Assembly (NCBI GenBank): GCA_040954595.2
Contig: CM082580.2
Location: 4,402,001 to 4,466,000 of the forward strand
From: Balanoglossus misakiensis
Taxonomy: Eukaryota; Hemichordata
Reading direction: 5' to 3'
DNA length: 64,000 nucleotides
Part shown: piece after piece, positions 26,201 to 38,387 of the stretch
Layout of the letters: each line of letters opens with the position of its first letter
How positions within the stretch are numbered: the stretch's first letter is position 1
Notes under the pieces: generated by a model
Told to the model about the DNA's origin: nothing
Databases searched by the model: none
Seen by the model: the letters and a program-made list of their open reading frames with translations, nothing else
Position numbers and translations under genes: made by a program

Positions 26201-29200
26201 CACCGCCAACTTCTGGCATTATGTTTCAACTCAACCAGTGTGGGATGCGCTCCTGATCACCATGTTACCAATCTCACCTTTACCGCCAACTTCTGGCATT
26301 ATGTTTCAACTCAACCAATGCTGGATACGCTCCTGATCACCATGTTACCAATCTCACCTTTACCGCCAACTTCTGGCATTATGTTTCAATTCAACCAGTG
26401 TGGGATGCGCTCCTGATCACCATGTTACCAATCACACCTTCACCGCCAACTTCTGGCATTATGTTTCAACTCAACCAATGTGGGATGCGCTCCTGATCAC
26501 CATGTTACCAATCTCACCTTCACCGCCAACTTCTGGCATTATGTTTCAATTCAACCAGTGTGGGATGCGCTCCTGATCACCATGTTACCAATCTCACCTT
26601 TACCGCCAACTTCTGGCATTATGTTTCAATTCAACCAGTGTGGGATGCGCTCCTGATCACCATGTTACCAATCTCACCTTCACCGCCAACTTCTGGCATT
26701 ATGTTTCAATTCAACCAGTGTGGGATACGCTCCTGATCACCATGTTACCAATCTCACCTTTACCGCCAACTTCTGGCATTATGTTTCAATTCAACCAGTG
26801 TGGGATTCGCTCCTGATCACCATGTTACCAATCTCTACTTTACCGCCAACTTCTGGCATTATGTTTCAACTCAACCAATGTGGGATGCGCTCCTGATCAC
26901 CATGTTACCAATCTCACCTTCACCGCCAACTTCTGGCATTATGTTTCAATTCAACCAGTGTGGGATGCGCTCCTGATCACCATGTTACCAATCTCACCTT
27001 TACCGCCAACTTCTGGCATTATGTTTCAATTCAACCAGTGTGGGATGCGCTCCTGATCACCATGTTACCAATCACACCTTCACCGCCAACTTCTGGCATT
27101 ATGTTTCAACTCAACCAGTGTGGGATGCGCTCCTGATCACCATGTTACCAATCTTGGCATCACCGCCAACTTCTGGCATTATGTTTCAACTCAACCAGTG
27201 TGGGATGCGCTCCTGATCACCATGTTACCAATCTCATCTTCACCGCCAACTTCTGGCATTATGTTTCAACTCAACCAGTGTGGGATGCGCTCCTGATCAC
27301 CATGTTACCAATCTCACCTTTACCGCCAACTTCTGGCATTATGTTTCAACTCAACCAGTGTGGGATGCGCTCCTGATCACCATGTTACCAATCTCACCTT
27401 TACCGCCAACTTCTGGCATTATGTTTCAATTCAACCAGTGTGGGATACGCTCCTGATCACCATGTTACCAATCTCAGCATCACCGCCAACTTCTGGCATT
27501 ATGTTTCAACTCAACCAGTGTGGGATGCGCTCCTGATCACCATGTTACCAATCTCATCTTCACCGCCAACTTCTGGCATTATGTTTCAACTCAACCAGTG
27601 TGGGATGCGCTCCTGATCACCATGTTACCAATCTCACCTTTACCGCCAACTACTGGCTTTATGTTTCAACTCAACCAGTGTGGGATGCGCTCCTGACCGC
27701 CATGTTACCAATCTCACCTTTACCGCCAACTACTGGCATTATGTTTCAACTCAACCAGTGTGGGGTGCGCTCCTGATCACCATGTTACCAATCTCACCTT
27801 TACCGCCAACTTCTGGCATTATGTTTCAATTCAACCAGTGTGGGATACGCTCCTGATCACCATGTTACCAATCTCAGCATCACCGCCAACTTCTGGCATT
27901 ATGTTTCAACTCAACCAGTGTGGGATGCGCTCCTGATCACCATGTTACCAATCTCACCTTTACCGCCAACTTCTGGCATTATGTTTCAATTCAACCAGTG
28001 TGGGATACGCTCCTGATCACCATGTTACCAATCTCACCTTCACCGCCAACTTCTGGCATTATGTTTCAACCAGTGTGGGATGCGCTCCTGATCACCGTGT
28101 TACCAATCTCACCTTCACCGCCAACTTCTGGTATTATGTTTCAACCAGTGTGGGATGCGCTCCTGATCACCATGTTACCAATCTCAGCACCACCGCCAAC
28201 TTCTGGCATATTGTTTCAACTCAACCAGTGTGGGATGCGCTCCTGATCACCATGTTACCAATCTCAGCACCACCGCCAATTTCTGGCATTATGTTTCAAC
28301 TCAACCAGTGTGGGATGCGCTCCTGATCACCATGTTACCAATCTCACCATCACCGCCAACTTCTGGCATTATGTTTCAATTCAACCAGTGTGGGATGCGC
28401 TCCTGATCACCATGTTACCAATCTCACCTTTACCGCCAACTTCTGGCATTATGTTTCAATTCAACCAGTGTGGGATGCGCTCCTGATCACCATGTTACCA
28501 ATCTCACCTTCACCGCCAACTTCTGGCATTATGTTTCAATTCAACCAGTGTGGGATGCGCTCCTGATCACCATGTTACCAATCTTGGCATCACCGCCAAC
28601 TTCTGGCATTATGTTTCAACTCAACCAATGTGGGATACGCTCCTGATCACCATGTTACCAATCTCACCTTCACCGCCAACTTCTGGCATTATGTTTCAAT
28701 TCAACCAGTGTGGGATGCGCTCCTGATCACCATGTTACCAATCTCAGCACCACCGCCAACTTCTGGCATTATGTTTCAACTCAACCAGTGTGGGATGCGC
28801 TCCTGATCACCATGTTACCAATCTCACCATCACCGCCAACTTCTGGCATTATGTTTCAATTCAACCAGTGTGGGATGCGCTCCTGATCACCATGTTACCA
28901 ATCTCACCTTCACCGCCAACTTCTGGCATTATGTTTCAACTCAACCAGTGTGGGATGCGCTCCTGATCACCATGTTACCAATCTTGGCATCACCGCCAAC
29001 TTCTGGCATTATGTTTCAACTCAACCAGTGTGGGATGCGCTCCTGATCACCATGTTACCAATCTTGGCATCACCGCCAACTTCTGGCATTATGTTTCAAT
29101 TCAACCAGTGTGGGATGCGCTCCTGATCACCATGTTACCAATCTCACCTTCACCGCCAACTTCTGGCATTATGTTTCAACTCAACCAGTGTGGGATGCGC

Positions 29201-32023
29201 TCCTGATCACCATGTTACCAATCTCACCATCACCGCCAACTTCTGGCATTATGTTTCAATTCAACCAGTGTGGGATGCGCTCCTGATCACCATGTTACCA
29301 ATCTCACCATCACCGCCAACTTCTGGCATTATGTTTCAACTCAACCAGTGTGGGATGCGCTCCTGATCACCATGTTACCAATCTCACCTTCACCGCCAAC
29401 TTCTGGCATTATGTTTCAAACAGTGTGGGATGCGCCCCTGAACACCATGTTACCAATCTCACCTTCACCGCCAACATCTGGCATTATGTTTCACCCAGTG
29501 TGGGATGCGCTCCGGATTACCATGTTACCAATCTCACCTTCACCGCCAACTTCTGGCATTATGTTTCACCCAGTGTGGGATGCGCTCCGGATTACCATGT
29601 TACCAATCTCACCTTCACCGCCAACTTCTGGCATTATGTTTCAAACAGTTTGGGATGGTCTCCTGATCACCATGTTACCAATCTCACCTTCACCGCCAAC
29701 TTCTGGCATTATGTTTCAAACAGTTTGGGATGGTCTCCTGATCACCATGTTACCAATCTCACGTTCACCGCCAACTTCTGGCATTATGTTTCAAACAGTG
29801 TGGGATGCGCCCCTGAACACCATGTTACCAATCTCACCTTCACCGCCAACATCTGGCATTATGTTTCACCCAGTGTGGGATGCGCTCCGGATTACCATGT
29901 TACCAATCTCACCTTCACCGCCAACTTCTGGCATTATGTTTCACCCAGTGTGGGATGCGCTCCGGATTTCCATGTTACCAATCTCACCTTCACCGCCAAC
30001 TTCTGGCATTATGTTTCAAACAGTTTGGGATGGTCTCCTGATCACCATTGTTACCAATCTCACGTTCACCGCCAACTTCTGGCATTATGTTTCAAACAGT
30101 GTGGGATGCGCTCCTGATCACCATTGTTACCAATCTCACCTTCACCGCCAACTTCTGGCATTATGTTTCACCCAGTGTGGGATGCGCTCCGGATTACCAT
30201 GTTACCAATCTCACGTTCACCGCCAACTTCTGGCATTATGTTTCAAACAGTTTGGGATGGTCTCCTGATCACCATGTTACCAATCTCACGTTCACCGCCA
30301 ACTTCTGGCATTATGTTTCAAACAGTGTGGGATGCGCTCCTGATCACCATTGTTACCAATCTCACCTTCACCGCCAACTTCTGGCATTATGTTTCACCCA
30401 GTGTGGGATGCGCTCCGGATTACCATGTTACCAATCTCACGTTCACCGCCAACTTCTGGCATTATGTTTCAAACAGTTTGGGATGGTCTCCTGATCACCA
30501 TGTTACCAATCTCACCTTCACCGCCAACTTCTGGCATTATGTTTTAACCAGTGTTGGATGCGCTCCTGATCACCATGTTACCAATCTCACCTTCACCGCC
30601 AACATCTGGCATTATGTTTCACCCAGTGTGGGATGCGCTCCGGATTACCATGTTACCAATCTCACCTTCACCGCCAACTTCTGGCATTATGTTTCACCCA
30701 GTGTGGGATGCGCTCCGGATTTCCATGTTACCAATCTCACCTTCACCGCCAACTTCTGGCATTATGTTTCAACTCAACCAATGTGGGATACGCTCCTGAT
30801 CACCATGTTACCAATCTTGGCATCACCGCCAACTTCTGGCATTATGTTTCAACTCAACCAGTGTGGGATGCGCTCCTGATCACCATGTTACCAATCTTGG
30901 CATCACCGCCAACTTCTGGCATTATGTTTCAACTCAACCAGTGTGGGATGCGCTCCTGATTACCATGTTACCAATCTTGGCATCACCGCCAACTTCTGGC
31001 ATTATGTTTCAACTCAACCAGTGTGGGATACGCTCCGGATTACCATGTTACCAATCTCACCTTCACCGCCAACTTCTGGCATTATGTTTCACCCAGTGTG
31101 GGATGCGCTCCGGATTACCATGTTACCAATCTCACCTTCACCGCCAACTTCTGGCATTATGTTTCAAACAGTTTGGGATGGTCTCCTGATCACCATGTTA
31201 CCAATCTCACCTTCACCGCCAACTTCTGGCATTATGTTTCAAACAGTTTGGGATGGTCTCCTGATCACCATGTTACCAATCTCACGTTCACCGCCAACTT
31301 CTGGCATTATGTTTCAAACAGTGTGGGATGCGCCCCTGAACACCATGTTACCAATCTCACCTTCACCGCCAACATCTGGCATTATGTTTCACCCAGTGTG
31401 GGATGCGCTCCGGATTACCATGTTACCAATCTCACCTTCACCGCCAACTTCTGGCATTATGTTTCACCCAGTGTGGGATGCGCTCCGGATTTCCATGTTA
31501 CCAATCTCACCTTCACCGCCAACTTCTGGCATTATGTTTCAAACAGTTTGGGATGGTCTCCTGATCACCATTGTTACCAATCTCACGTTCACCGCCAACT
31601 TCTGGCATTATGTTTCAAACAGTGTGGGATGCGCTCCTGATCACCATTGTTACCAATCTCACCTTCACCGCCAACTTCTGGCATTATGTTTCACCCAGTG
31701 TGGGATGCGCTCCGGATTACCATGTTACCAATCTCACGTTCACCGCCAACTTCTGGCATTATGTTTCAAACAGTTTGGGATGGTCTCCTGATCACCATGT
31801 TACCAATCTCACCTTCACCGCCAACTTCTGGCATTATGTTTTAACCAGTGTTGGATGCGCTCCTGATCACCATGTTACCAATCTCACCTTCACCGCCAAC
31901 TTCTGTCATTACGTTTCACACAGTTTGGGATGGTCTCCTGATCACCATGTTACCAATCTCACCTTCACCGCCAACTTCTGGCATTATGTTTTAACCAGTG
32001 TTGGATGCGCTCCTGATCACCAT
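20270..32023. repeat. Giant 80-bp / 74-bp satellite array (about 145 units)
   Basis: The unit contains 'ctcctgatcaccatgttacc', 'aatctcaccttcaccgccaa', 'cttctggcattatgtttcaa' and 'ctcaaccagtgtgggatgcg'. From about 20500 to 29400 nearly all units are 80 bp, with two main subtypes ('ttggcat' or 'tcacctt' after 'ccaatc') and linked variants such as 'caatgtgggatacg'. The four oldest-looking units (20270-20495) and the block 29410-32020 are mostly 74 bp, lacking one copy of a 6-bp 'ctcaac'. A block starting near 29511 recurs near 31034 (offset ~1,523 bp). The open frames of up to 332 codons are by-products of a stop-poor repeat: the period is not a multiple of three, so all three frames show the same peptides in rotation. 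Confidence 0.95.
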
Positions 32024-33447
32024 TTGTTAGTCTTGTTGGTACTCGAGTAGAAAAGAAATTTTTTATAACGGAACTTCAGGATAAAATGCAAATAAGTCTT
32101 ATTACCATAGTGAGCATGTGTGATTGTGTTCACATCTTCCACAAAATAGCAGCTCAGGCAGATTGTTTTCATAGGTTTTCGATTATGTACACAGATTAGA
32201 CGCTAGATTTGTTTGCTTGGGTTGGTAATCTTGCTATCCATCTTTCACTTCTCTTGGTCATTCTTATAGTTTGCTCATTTAAATGAAGCAAGTTCTGCAT
32301 AAATGAAATGTCTGACGCAGGATTTGTTGATTTTTTGCGCCTTCTATGTCTCCCACATTGATTTTGTGCATCTCGGGTATCTGCGTCTGTACTGACTTAT
32401 TACAGAAGACAAAAATATATGCTTTTCGCGTTAACAAGAACCACAAACTAACAAGGAAAAGACAGGAAAAAGAATTACAAATAATGTAAAATAAAAGAAA
32501 AAAGTCATAAATTTAAATCTGGTAACAAATGTACAGGATAAAACTCTGTGTAGTAACTTACATACTTGTTATTTTCTAAGTTGCAAATTTATCCTGGCTG
32601 TCTTGGCATTTTAAAGCATTATAAGTTTCTACCAACATTAACAGCCTAATGTGATCTTCTTGCAATTTATATCTGGGATTCAAAGCACAACATTTTGTCT
32701 ACAATATTTTACCGACTCATAGTCATCTGTCTGAAAAGGTTCGAGTGAGCCTGATTTTTGTCCATGTTTTCTGTCTATCATGTCCTGCCGAATCTCTTGA
32801 AAAGTTTAAATTTCGACTGACCCTACTTCTATGTCGTGGGAATAAACCGAAATACACAATACATTGAATCAAAAAGTATAAGTAAGATTGAAAGGAATCG
32901 CAAAAAACGGATAACGAACGGTTAGAAATATTTAGGCATGTACGTGAAGGGAAACGATTTTCTAAATCTAGGCGTTCATTGGGACTTGAACGAACAGGAG
33001 CTATGTATATCCTCTCCACGACGTAACTGTTGCCGTAAAGAGGCCGTGGTTTACGATGTGTCCTATTAGTGTATGGCACACCTAACAAAATAATAAATGA
33101 TCACCTACCACCTTATCTGGAGATTGTCCCCCTTAAAGAAACAAAATGTCCAAGATAGAATCGTAAAAATAAGCCAACCTTAAATAACTGACGCTTGGAA
33201 AAATACTAAATAAAGAGGTCCTACCAGTTCATCTGGTCTTCAGCTTGGCGAAAATGAACTGTATATGTTACACACCTAGGAGGTGGGTGACGGATGCCAC
33301 CGTGGTGTCTCAACATTGCAGAGGCTCGGCGAACATGTAACAACGCCTACAAGAGTAAAGAGATGTCACAACCTTATTATCAAGATAACATTTTCTAATC
33401 CTTTCAAACAGAACGAGATCGAATAAAGCAAAATCATTCATGGTCCC
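32024..33447. other. Intergenic sequence, no gene seen
   Basis: The satellite ends abruptly at about 32023. The longest open frame here (minus, 32723-33088) has no recognisable domain, signal peptide or splice context, and I do not call it. Confidence 0.5.
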
Positions 33448-33451
33448 AAAA

Positions 33452-33542
<91 letters not shown>

Positions 33543-33544
33543 AT
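33448..33544. repeat. (TAAA)n microsatellite
   Basis: About 24 uninterrupted AAAT tetranucleotides. Confidence 0.97.
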
Positions 33545-33751
33545 ATGCACTCTTAGGCTCATTTCATATTGTGCTATTATTCAATTATTTAAAGAATTCG
33601 CGGGGCAATAATGAACCCGGTCTGGCATGTGGCAAGCCCATTATCTACGTACAATATATTTGTTTGGATTTTCACAAATTACTGCACTCGACAAGAACTC
33701 GCCCCGAGAGTAGTGTCGGAAAGGCCAACACTGCACTGGGAATTCTTTACT

Positions 33752-34045
33752 ATCAATCACGTGATCTGGCAATGTGTCACATGGCGCAGTCATTTCCAGA
33801 TGACGGGCAAGCAATATTTCGGCATCCAGTAAAAGTTTTTCCGAGTATGTTTTTACTTTAGAACCGCCAAACACATAACATGTATCGGGTATGTTGCCTC
33901 ATCAGCCTCATTGCATTTCGTCTGCACAGTCTTTGTCTGCACCACGTAAGTCCACGTTGCTGAAGTTGCCCGTCATCTGGAAATTTGAATGCGAACGTAA
34001 CTGCCACCTAAGCGCGTCTGACGTCATTTGATAGCGAAGAATAAA
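33752..34045 (+). repeat. Dispersed inverted-repeat element, copy 2
   Basis: This is homologous to 3895-4145 in the same orientation. It contains a perfect 19-bp inverted repeat: 'atttccagatgacgggcaa' at 33792-33810 and its reverse complement at 33966-33984. It also has an extra ~30-bp segment ('gcatccagtaaaag') that copy 1 lacks. It is probably a short non-autonomous element; no coding capacity is seen. Confidence 0.6.
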
Positions 34046-34509
34046 CACTCGCGTATCGTACGTGGCGCCCAGTAGCTTCGGATTGTAGAACACCGATACT
34101 GCTTCTACGCGTTACAGCGTACAGCGCGTGAAACGCCCGGATGGGGAACAAGAGAGAACTCTCGTCCGAACAACAGTCGAAATGGATATAGAATGTCTCG
34201 CAAAACAAAACAAAAGTTTGAATCATTCTTCGTTTATATTATCTATAATCAGTAAAATAAGATAGCCAAGTAAATTAACAACACCCACGGTACTGCCACT
34301 TCGCTAGAAAACAACGCGAGAATGTCATGCTCTAATTAAAAAAAGGCGTGGTTAGACGAGAGCAGACGGGTACGGTAGAAGTACTTCGCTACACACGGTG
34401 ACTCAGTCGCTTCGGTGCGTTTTTATTACTCAACGGAATAACTAAATTTAAAGTCATATTGTAATTTTTATGTAAAGCAGTGTACAGTGTCCATGTAAAC
34501 ATTTAGTAC
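34046..34509. other. CpG-rich non-coding stretch
   Basis: By eye it is richer in CpG than the surrounding DNA (for example 'cgcgtatcgtacgtggcgcc'). No exon is seen. It leads into the promoter-like tandem repeats and may belong to the same element. Confidence 0.35.
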
Positions 34510-36210
34510 TTGCTTACTTACCCCTTTCACAGAAAATCAGCGATTTTTTTGCCATCACCGGTGACGATACCTGTACTACGCTCGACAACAACAGCAGAAT
34601 GGATGGCAACGCCGGTGTGTGTGTACACGATCAACAAAGCAACGGCGTTGTCGTCCCTGGTAACTAACTTTTAGCCAATCAGTGACTGTCTTCGCCAGGT
34701 TGACAACATACGTCATGTACGTTTATGGCCAATCGAAGAAACGTTCGATGTGTGACGTACAGCGCGCCGTGCGCGTTAGAAATATTCTATTCGCTAAGTT
34801 CGATATTTTTCGACTGTTCAGTTCGGCAACTTTCGGACTGATCTCAAGAATCTATCACTCGATTTTGATTGAGGAAAGCACAGTCACAAGTTTATGTCTT
34901 ATGAGAATGTGGTGACGATGTTTGAAAGTGAAAATAATGATGCAAAACTTATAGACGAGTTCTTATCGCATTCGATTTACAAATAATTATTAACAAGTAC
35001 AGTCCTTATAAGTCTGGCCGTAAGGACGTTTCTGTCACGGCATTCCGTAACGTAAAGAAACCCATTTTTTTCTCATGAAAAATCTAAAATTTGCTTGTTG
35101 ATAACAAGTTCTAAGCCTATGGAGTACGCTATTTATCTTTTAAAACATATTCAACACTGGCTTACTTACTTTTTACGCGGAAAATCAGCGCTTTATCGGC
35201 ACCTCTGGTGACAGCGACTGTACTACGTTTGACGACAACAACAGAATGGGTGACAACGCCGTCGTGTGTACACGATCAACAAAGCAACGGCGATGTCGTC
35301 CATGGCAACCAACTTTTAGCCAATCGTTGAGAAAGAAATTTCCACGCGAGAGTGACGATAGAAGTTAACGGCCAATCGAAGAAGCGTTCGATGTGTGACG
35401 TACAACGCGCCGTTTCGAAATATTCTATTCACTCGCTGTTCGGATTGATCACTTCGGCAACTTTCGGAATTGAACGATCTCCGAAATGTATCCTCGATTT
35501 TGATTGAGGAGAGAACACCCACAAGTTTATGTCTTTATGAGAATGTGGTGACGATATATTAACGTTAAAATAATGATGCAAAAATTATAGACGAGTATTT
35601 ATCACATTCAATTTACAAATAATTATTAACAAGTGCAGTCCTCATAAGTCTTGCCGTAAGGACGTTTCTGTCACGGCGTTCCGTAACGTAAAGACTGAAA
35701 CACATTTTTTTCTCCTGAAAAAATCTAAAATTAGCTTGGTGATAAAACGTTTAAAGCCTATGGAGTACGCTATTTATCTTTTAAAACATATTCAACACTG
35801 GCTTACTTACTTTTTACGCAGAAAATCTGCGATTTAACGGCATCTCTGGTGACAGCGACTGTACTACGTTTGACGACAGATACAGAATGGGTGGCAACGC
35901 CGGCGTGTGCACACGATCAACAAAGCAACGGCGTTGTCGTCCGTGGTAACCAACTTTCAGCCAATCGGCGAGAAAGAAATTTCCACGCGAGAGTGACGAC
36001 AGAAGATAACGGCCAATCGAAGAAGCGTTCGATGTGTGACGTACAGCGCGTCGTGCGAAATATTCCATCCACTCGCTATTTCGATTGTTCAGTTCGGAAG
36101 CTTTCGGATTGATCTCCGGAATCGAGAACTCGATTTTGATTGAGGAGAAAACACAACTATATCTCTGTGGGAGTGTAACAGCAATTCTTTTAATTGAAAA
36201 TAATTATGGA
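34510..36210 (+). repeat. Three ~645-bp tandem units with promoter-like motifs
   Basis: Homologous blocks start near 34532, 35180 and 35821 ('gaaaatcagcg' or 'gaaaatctgcg'). The shared 'tactacg' anchors at 34574, 35221 and 35862 give offsets of 647 and 641 bp. Each unit carries CCAAT-type motifs ('agccaatc', 'ggccaatcgaag'), a TGACGT core ('gtgtgacgtaca'), 'cacgatcaacaaagcaacgg' and ends near 'ctcgattttgattgagga'. The third unit runs directly up to the decayed YqaJ-type gene. A repeated promoter or 5' UTR of a mobile element is the best reading; regulatory activity is inferred. Confidence 0.7.
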
Positions 36211-36480
36211 TAAGTGAATCAAGTCCTGAATATCTCGTTCGAGAGAGAAATAAAAATAATGGAACATCGTTACATCATGCTCCTTTGATTCGCTGAACAC
36301 TGCGTCTCACGTGACTAAGCAAGGCGCATCACGAAGATAGACGCCTCTTCATGATCCTTGGTGTTTGTCACCGAAGCAGGGTACCCCACTGCGACCCAAA
36401 CAAACGTGACTGTGAAACTCGGACTGATTTCATTGCATATATGATGGACCGCATGAAAGTGAGCTTCAGGATCTGAGATG

Positions 36481-37741
36481 AGAAAATCTTAGATTGAGAC
36501 AGAAACTGTCTGACCATGAGAGTAGATTTTCGCAAGCCGATTTTGAAGGAGACGATGAGAAAGCAAAGTGTTTGACTGGTGTCTCATCTTTCACTGTGTT
36601 GTCATTGATAGGTCAAGAAAGGAACACACTGATGTCAAAGCCATTCCACGAACAAAAAAAATCTGCATTATTTCAAGGGAATACTGACATTATGTTGTTG
36701 CCACCAGGGACAGCAGTTGCTTTTGTCCACACTGTGTCAGCAACTCTGCAGAAAGTGAGTGCCTCTTCCTAGAATATGCTGGTCCCTGGGCTGTGTCATC
36801 TTTGAAACCCTGCAGGTTGATGCGCCAACAACTTTCTACTATACGAAGCTACCTGAACAGAAGGTCTGGGTCCAGTGATTGTGGGCCTGCTGAGAGGTCT
36901 GGCTTACCGCAGGGTAGTGGCCGTATCCTTTTGAAATTGATCTATCACGTTTTGGTAAATGATTATTGTATGATTGCTGTGGAACTACATGTACACTACT
37001 TGGCCCCTCGCACATCCCTTGACAAAATTCGAATGTTAATTGTCAAACTAATGAGGTTATACTTAAATTTATGAATGTCAGTCAGTTACAGGAATATTTG
37101 AGATCTCGGGGCATTCTGTACCCCCGCAGAAGGAGAGATGGCCTTATAATCACTCTGGTAAAGGATGCCCATGCATATGCCACTCAAAATACTGATGCAT
37201 TTGATACAGATGAAATCGCCCCATTGATATCACAAGAAATTATTGAAGCAAATTCTGGTTAAACAGTGAAAGAATTCGAAGAAAAGTTTATGCGTAGACT
37301 TGGTAACATTGATAAAGATACGATTACACGAATTGCTGTTGAGACAGCTAACCAGAGATCATCACCTGTTTGATACAAAGTAAGAGAAGGTCGCATCAAT
37401 GCATCAAAGGTGTTTCAATGTATTCATAATGTTGGAAATGATGGGAATGTGTCAACCAGAAATACCAGTCTTGTTGGTTCTGTGATGGGGTATGCAGAAA
37501 CATTCCAATCAAAAGAAATGCAATGGGGGAAAAGAATGGAGAGAACAAGCATCAACCATTACAGTGCAATGCACTAGAAAAAAATGAAACATAAACAACC
37601 CAGTGTACAAGATACTGAATTTCATATATCTGAGGATTTTCCAGTCATTGGTGCCTCACCTGATAGCCTTGTTGATTGTGAGTGTTGTGGTAAAGGTGTT
37701 CTGGAAGTAAAAAATCCTGTGTTTTTTTCAGTGCCAAAGTG
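36481..37741 (+). pseudogene. Decayed mobile-element gene: SAP-like segment plus YqaJ-type nuclease domain
   Basis: The clearest part is 37071-37741. It opens with an SAP-like segment ('MNVSQLQEYLRSRGI', a fold linked to DNA binding) and continues in the same frame past a TAA at 37261 into sequence with YqaJ/lambda-exonuclease-like signatures: WGKRME, GASPDS and 'GVLEVKNP'. These match the WGxxxE, GASPDG and ExK motifs of that nuclease family. In-frame stops near 37377, 37576 and 37741 show it is broken. Upstream, 36494-36610 contains 'CLTGVSSFTVLSLI', reminiscent of the N-terminal part of DDE_Tnp_4-type transposases. Multi-copy SAP/YqaJ genes occur in many invertebrate genomes, probably spread by transposons. 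Family assignment is by motif only. Confidence 0.6.
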
Positions 37742-38387
37742 ATCTACTAATAGGTTGGAGTTTTAGAAGCAAGAGAAACGTCAGGTCAAATTCCCTTTGA
37801 GCTGCTACTATACAACTGCCTCTACTGACTGAATGTCAACATTTGATGTTTTTCTCCTTTTCACTGGGGGTGTATCAACAGAAAAACCTGCCCCCCCCCC
37901 CCAAATCTCTGAGTCATATTCCAGTGTATGCATTCTTGATAATGTATTTTTTATTTGTTGTAAACCATGGATGGAAAATCCTATCAGGTAATTGAATATC
38001 CACAAGATCAAAATCATCAGAATATCTTTCATGTGAAAGCATTAGAGAGTAATTATGCCAGTACTATAACATATCACCCAAAATGGCTAAACAGAGTTAA
38101 ATTTAAAACCAAAGGTGGCAAGTATATTATTGTCTTTGCCATATACAATTGGCCCGAGCATTTCAAACCAAAGTAATGTCTATGTTACATATGCATTATT
38201 TCAAACTTAAAGATGTAAGTTCATTATTTCAAACTTAAATATGTAAGTTCACATTTGGAAGAAAATTTGAAAAGAATGGAAGCTGAGCAGCATACAATGA
38301 CTACTTTCAAGTCATGATAGTCTTTTGGAGACAGTTTAATTCTGATGGCCAGCACAACAGACTACATGTAGATATAATGGACAAAAA
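37742..38387. other. Intergenic sequence
   Basis: It contains a run of about 14 C (near 37890) and a local duplication of 'cattatttcaaacttaaa' (about 38195-38240). A short open frame at 37967-38176 has no recognised domain and could be a decayed remnant of the neighbouring element. On the minus strand, ATTAAA at 38340-38335 may be the polyadenylation signal of the next gene. Confidence 0.4.

Noticed and set aside
29270-30268. 332-codon open frame in the satellite
   Set aside because: It is a by-product of 74-bp units that have lost the TGA present in most units. The same peptide strings appear rotated through all three frames, which is not how a gene evolves.
20270-32023. CRISPR-like array
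   Set aside because: Units are contiguous with no unique spacers, and the setting is a eukaryotic genome; it is a satellite.
32723-33088. Minus-strand 121-codon open frame
   Set aside because: It has no domain signature, signal peptide or splice support.
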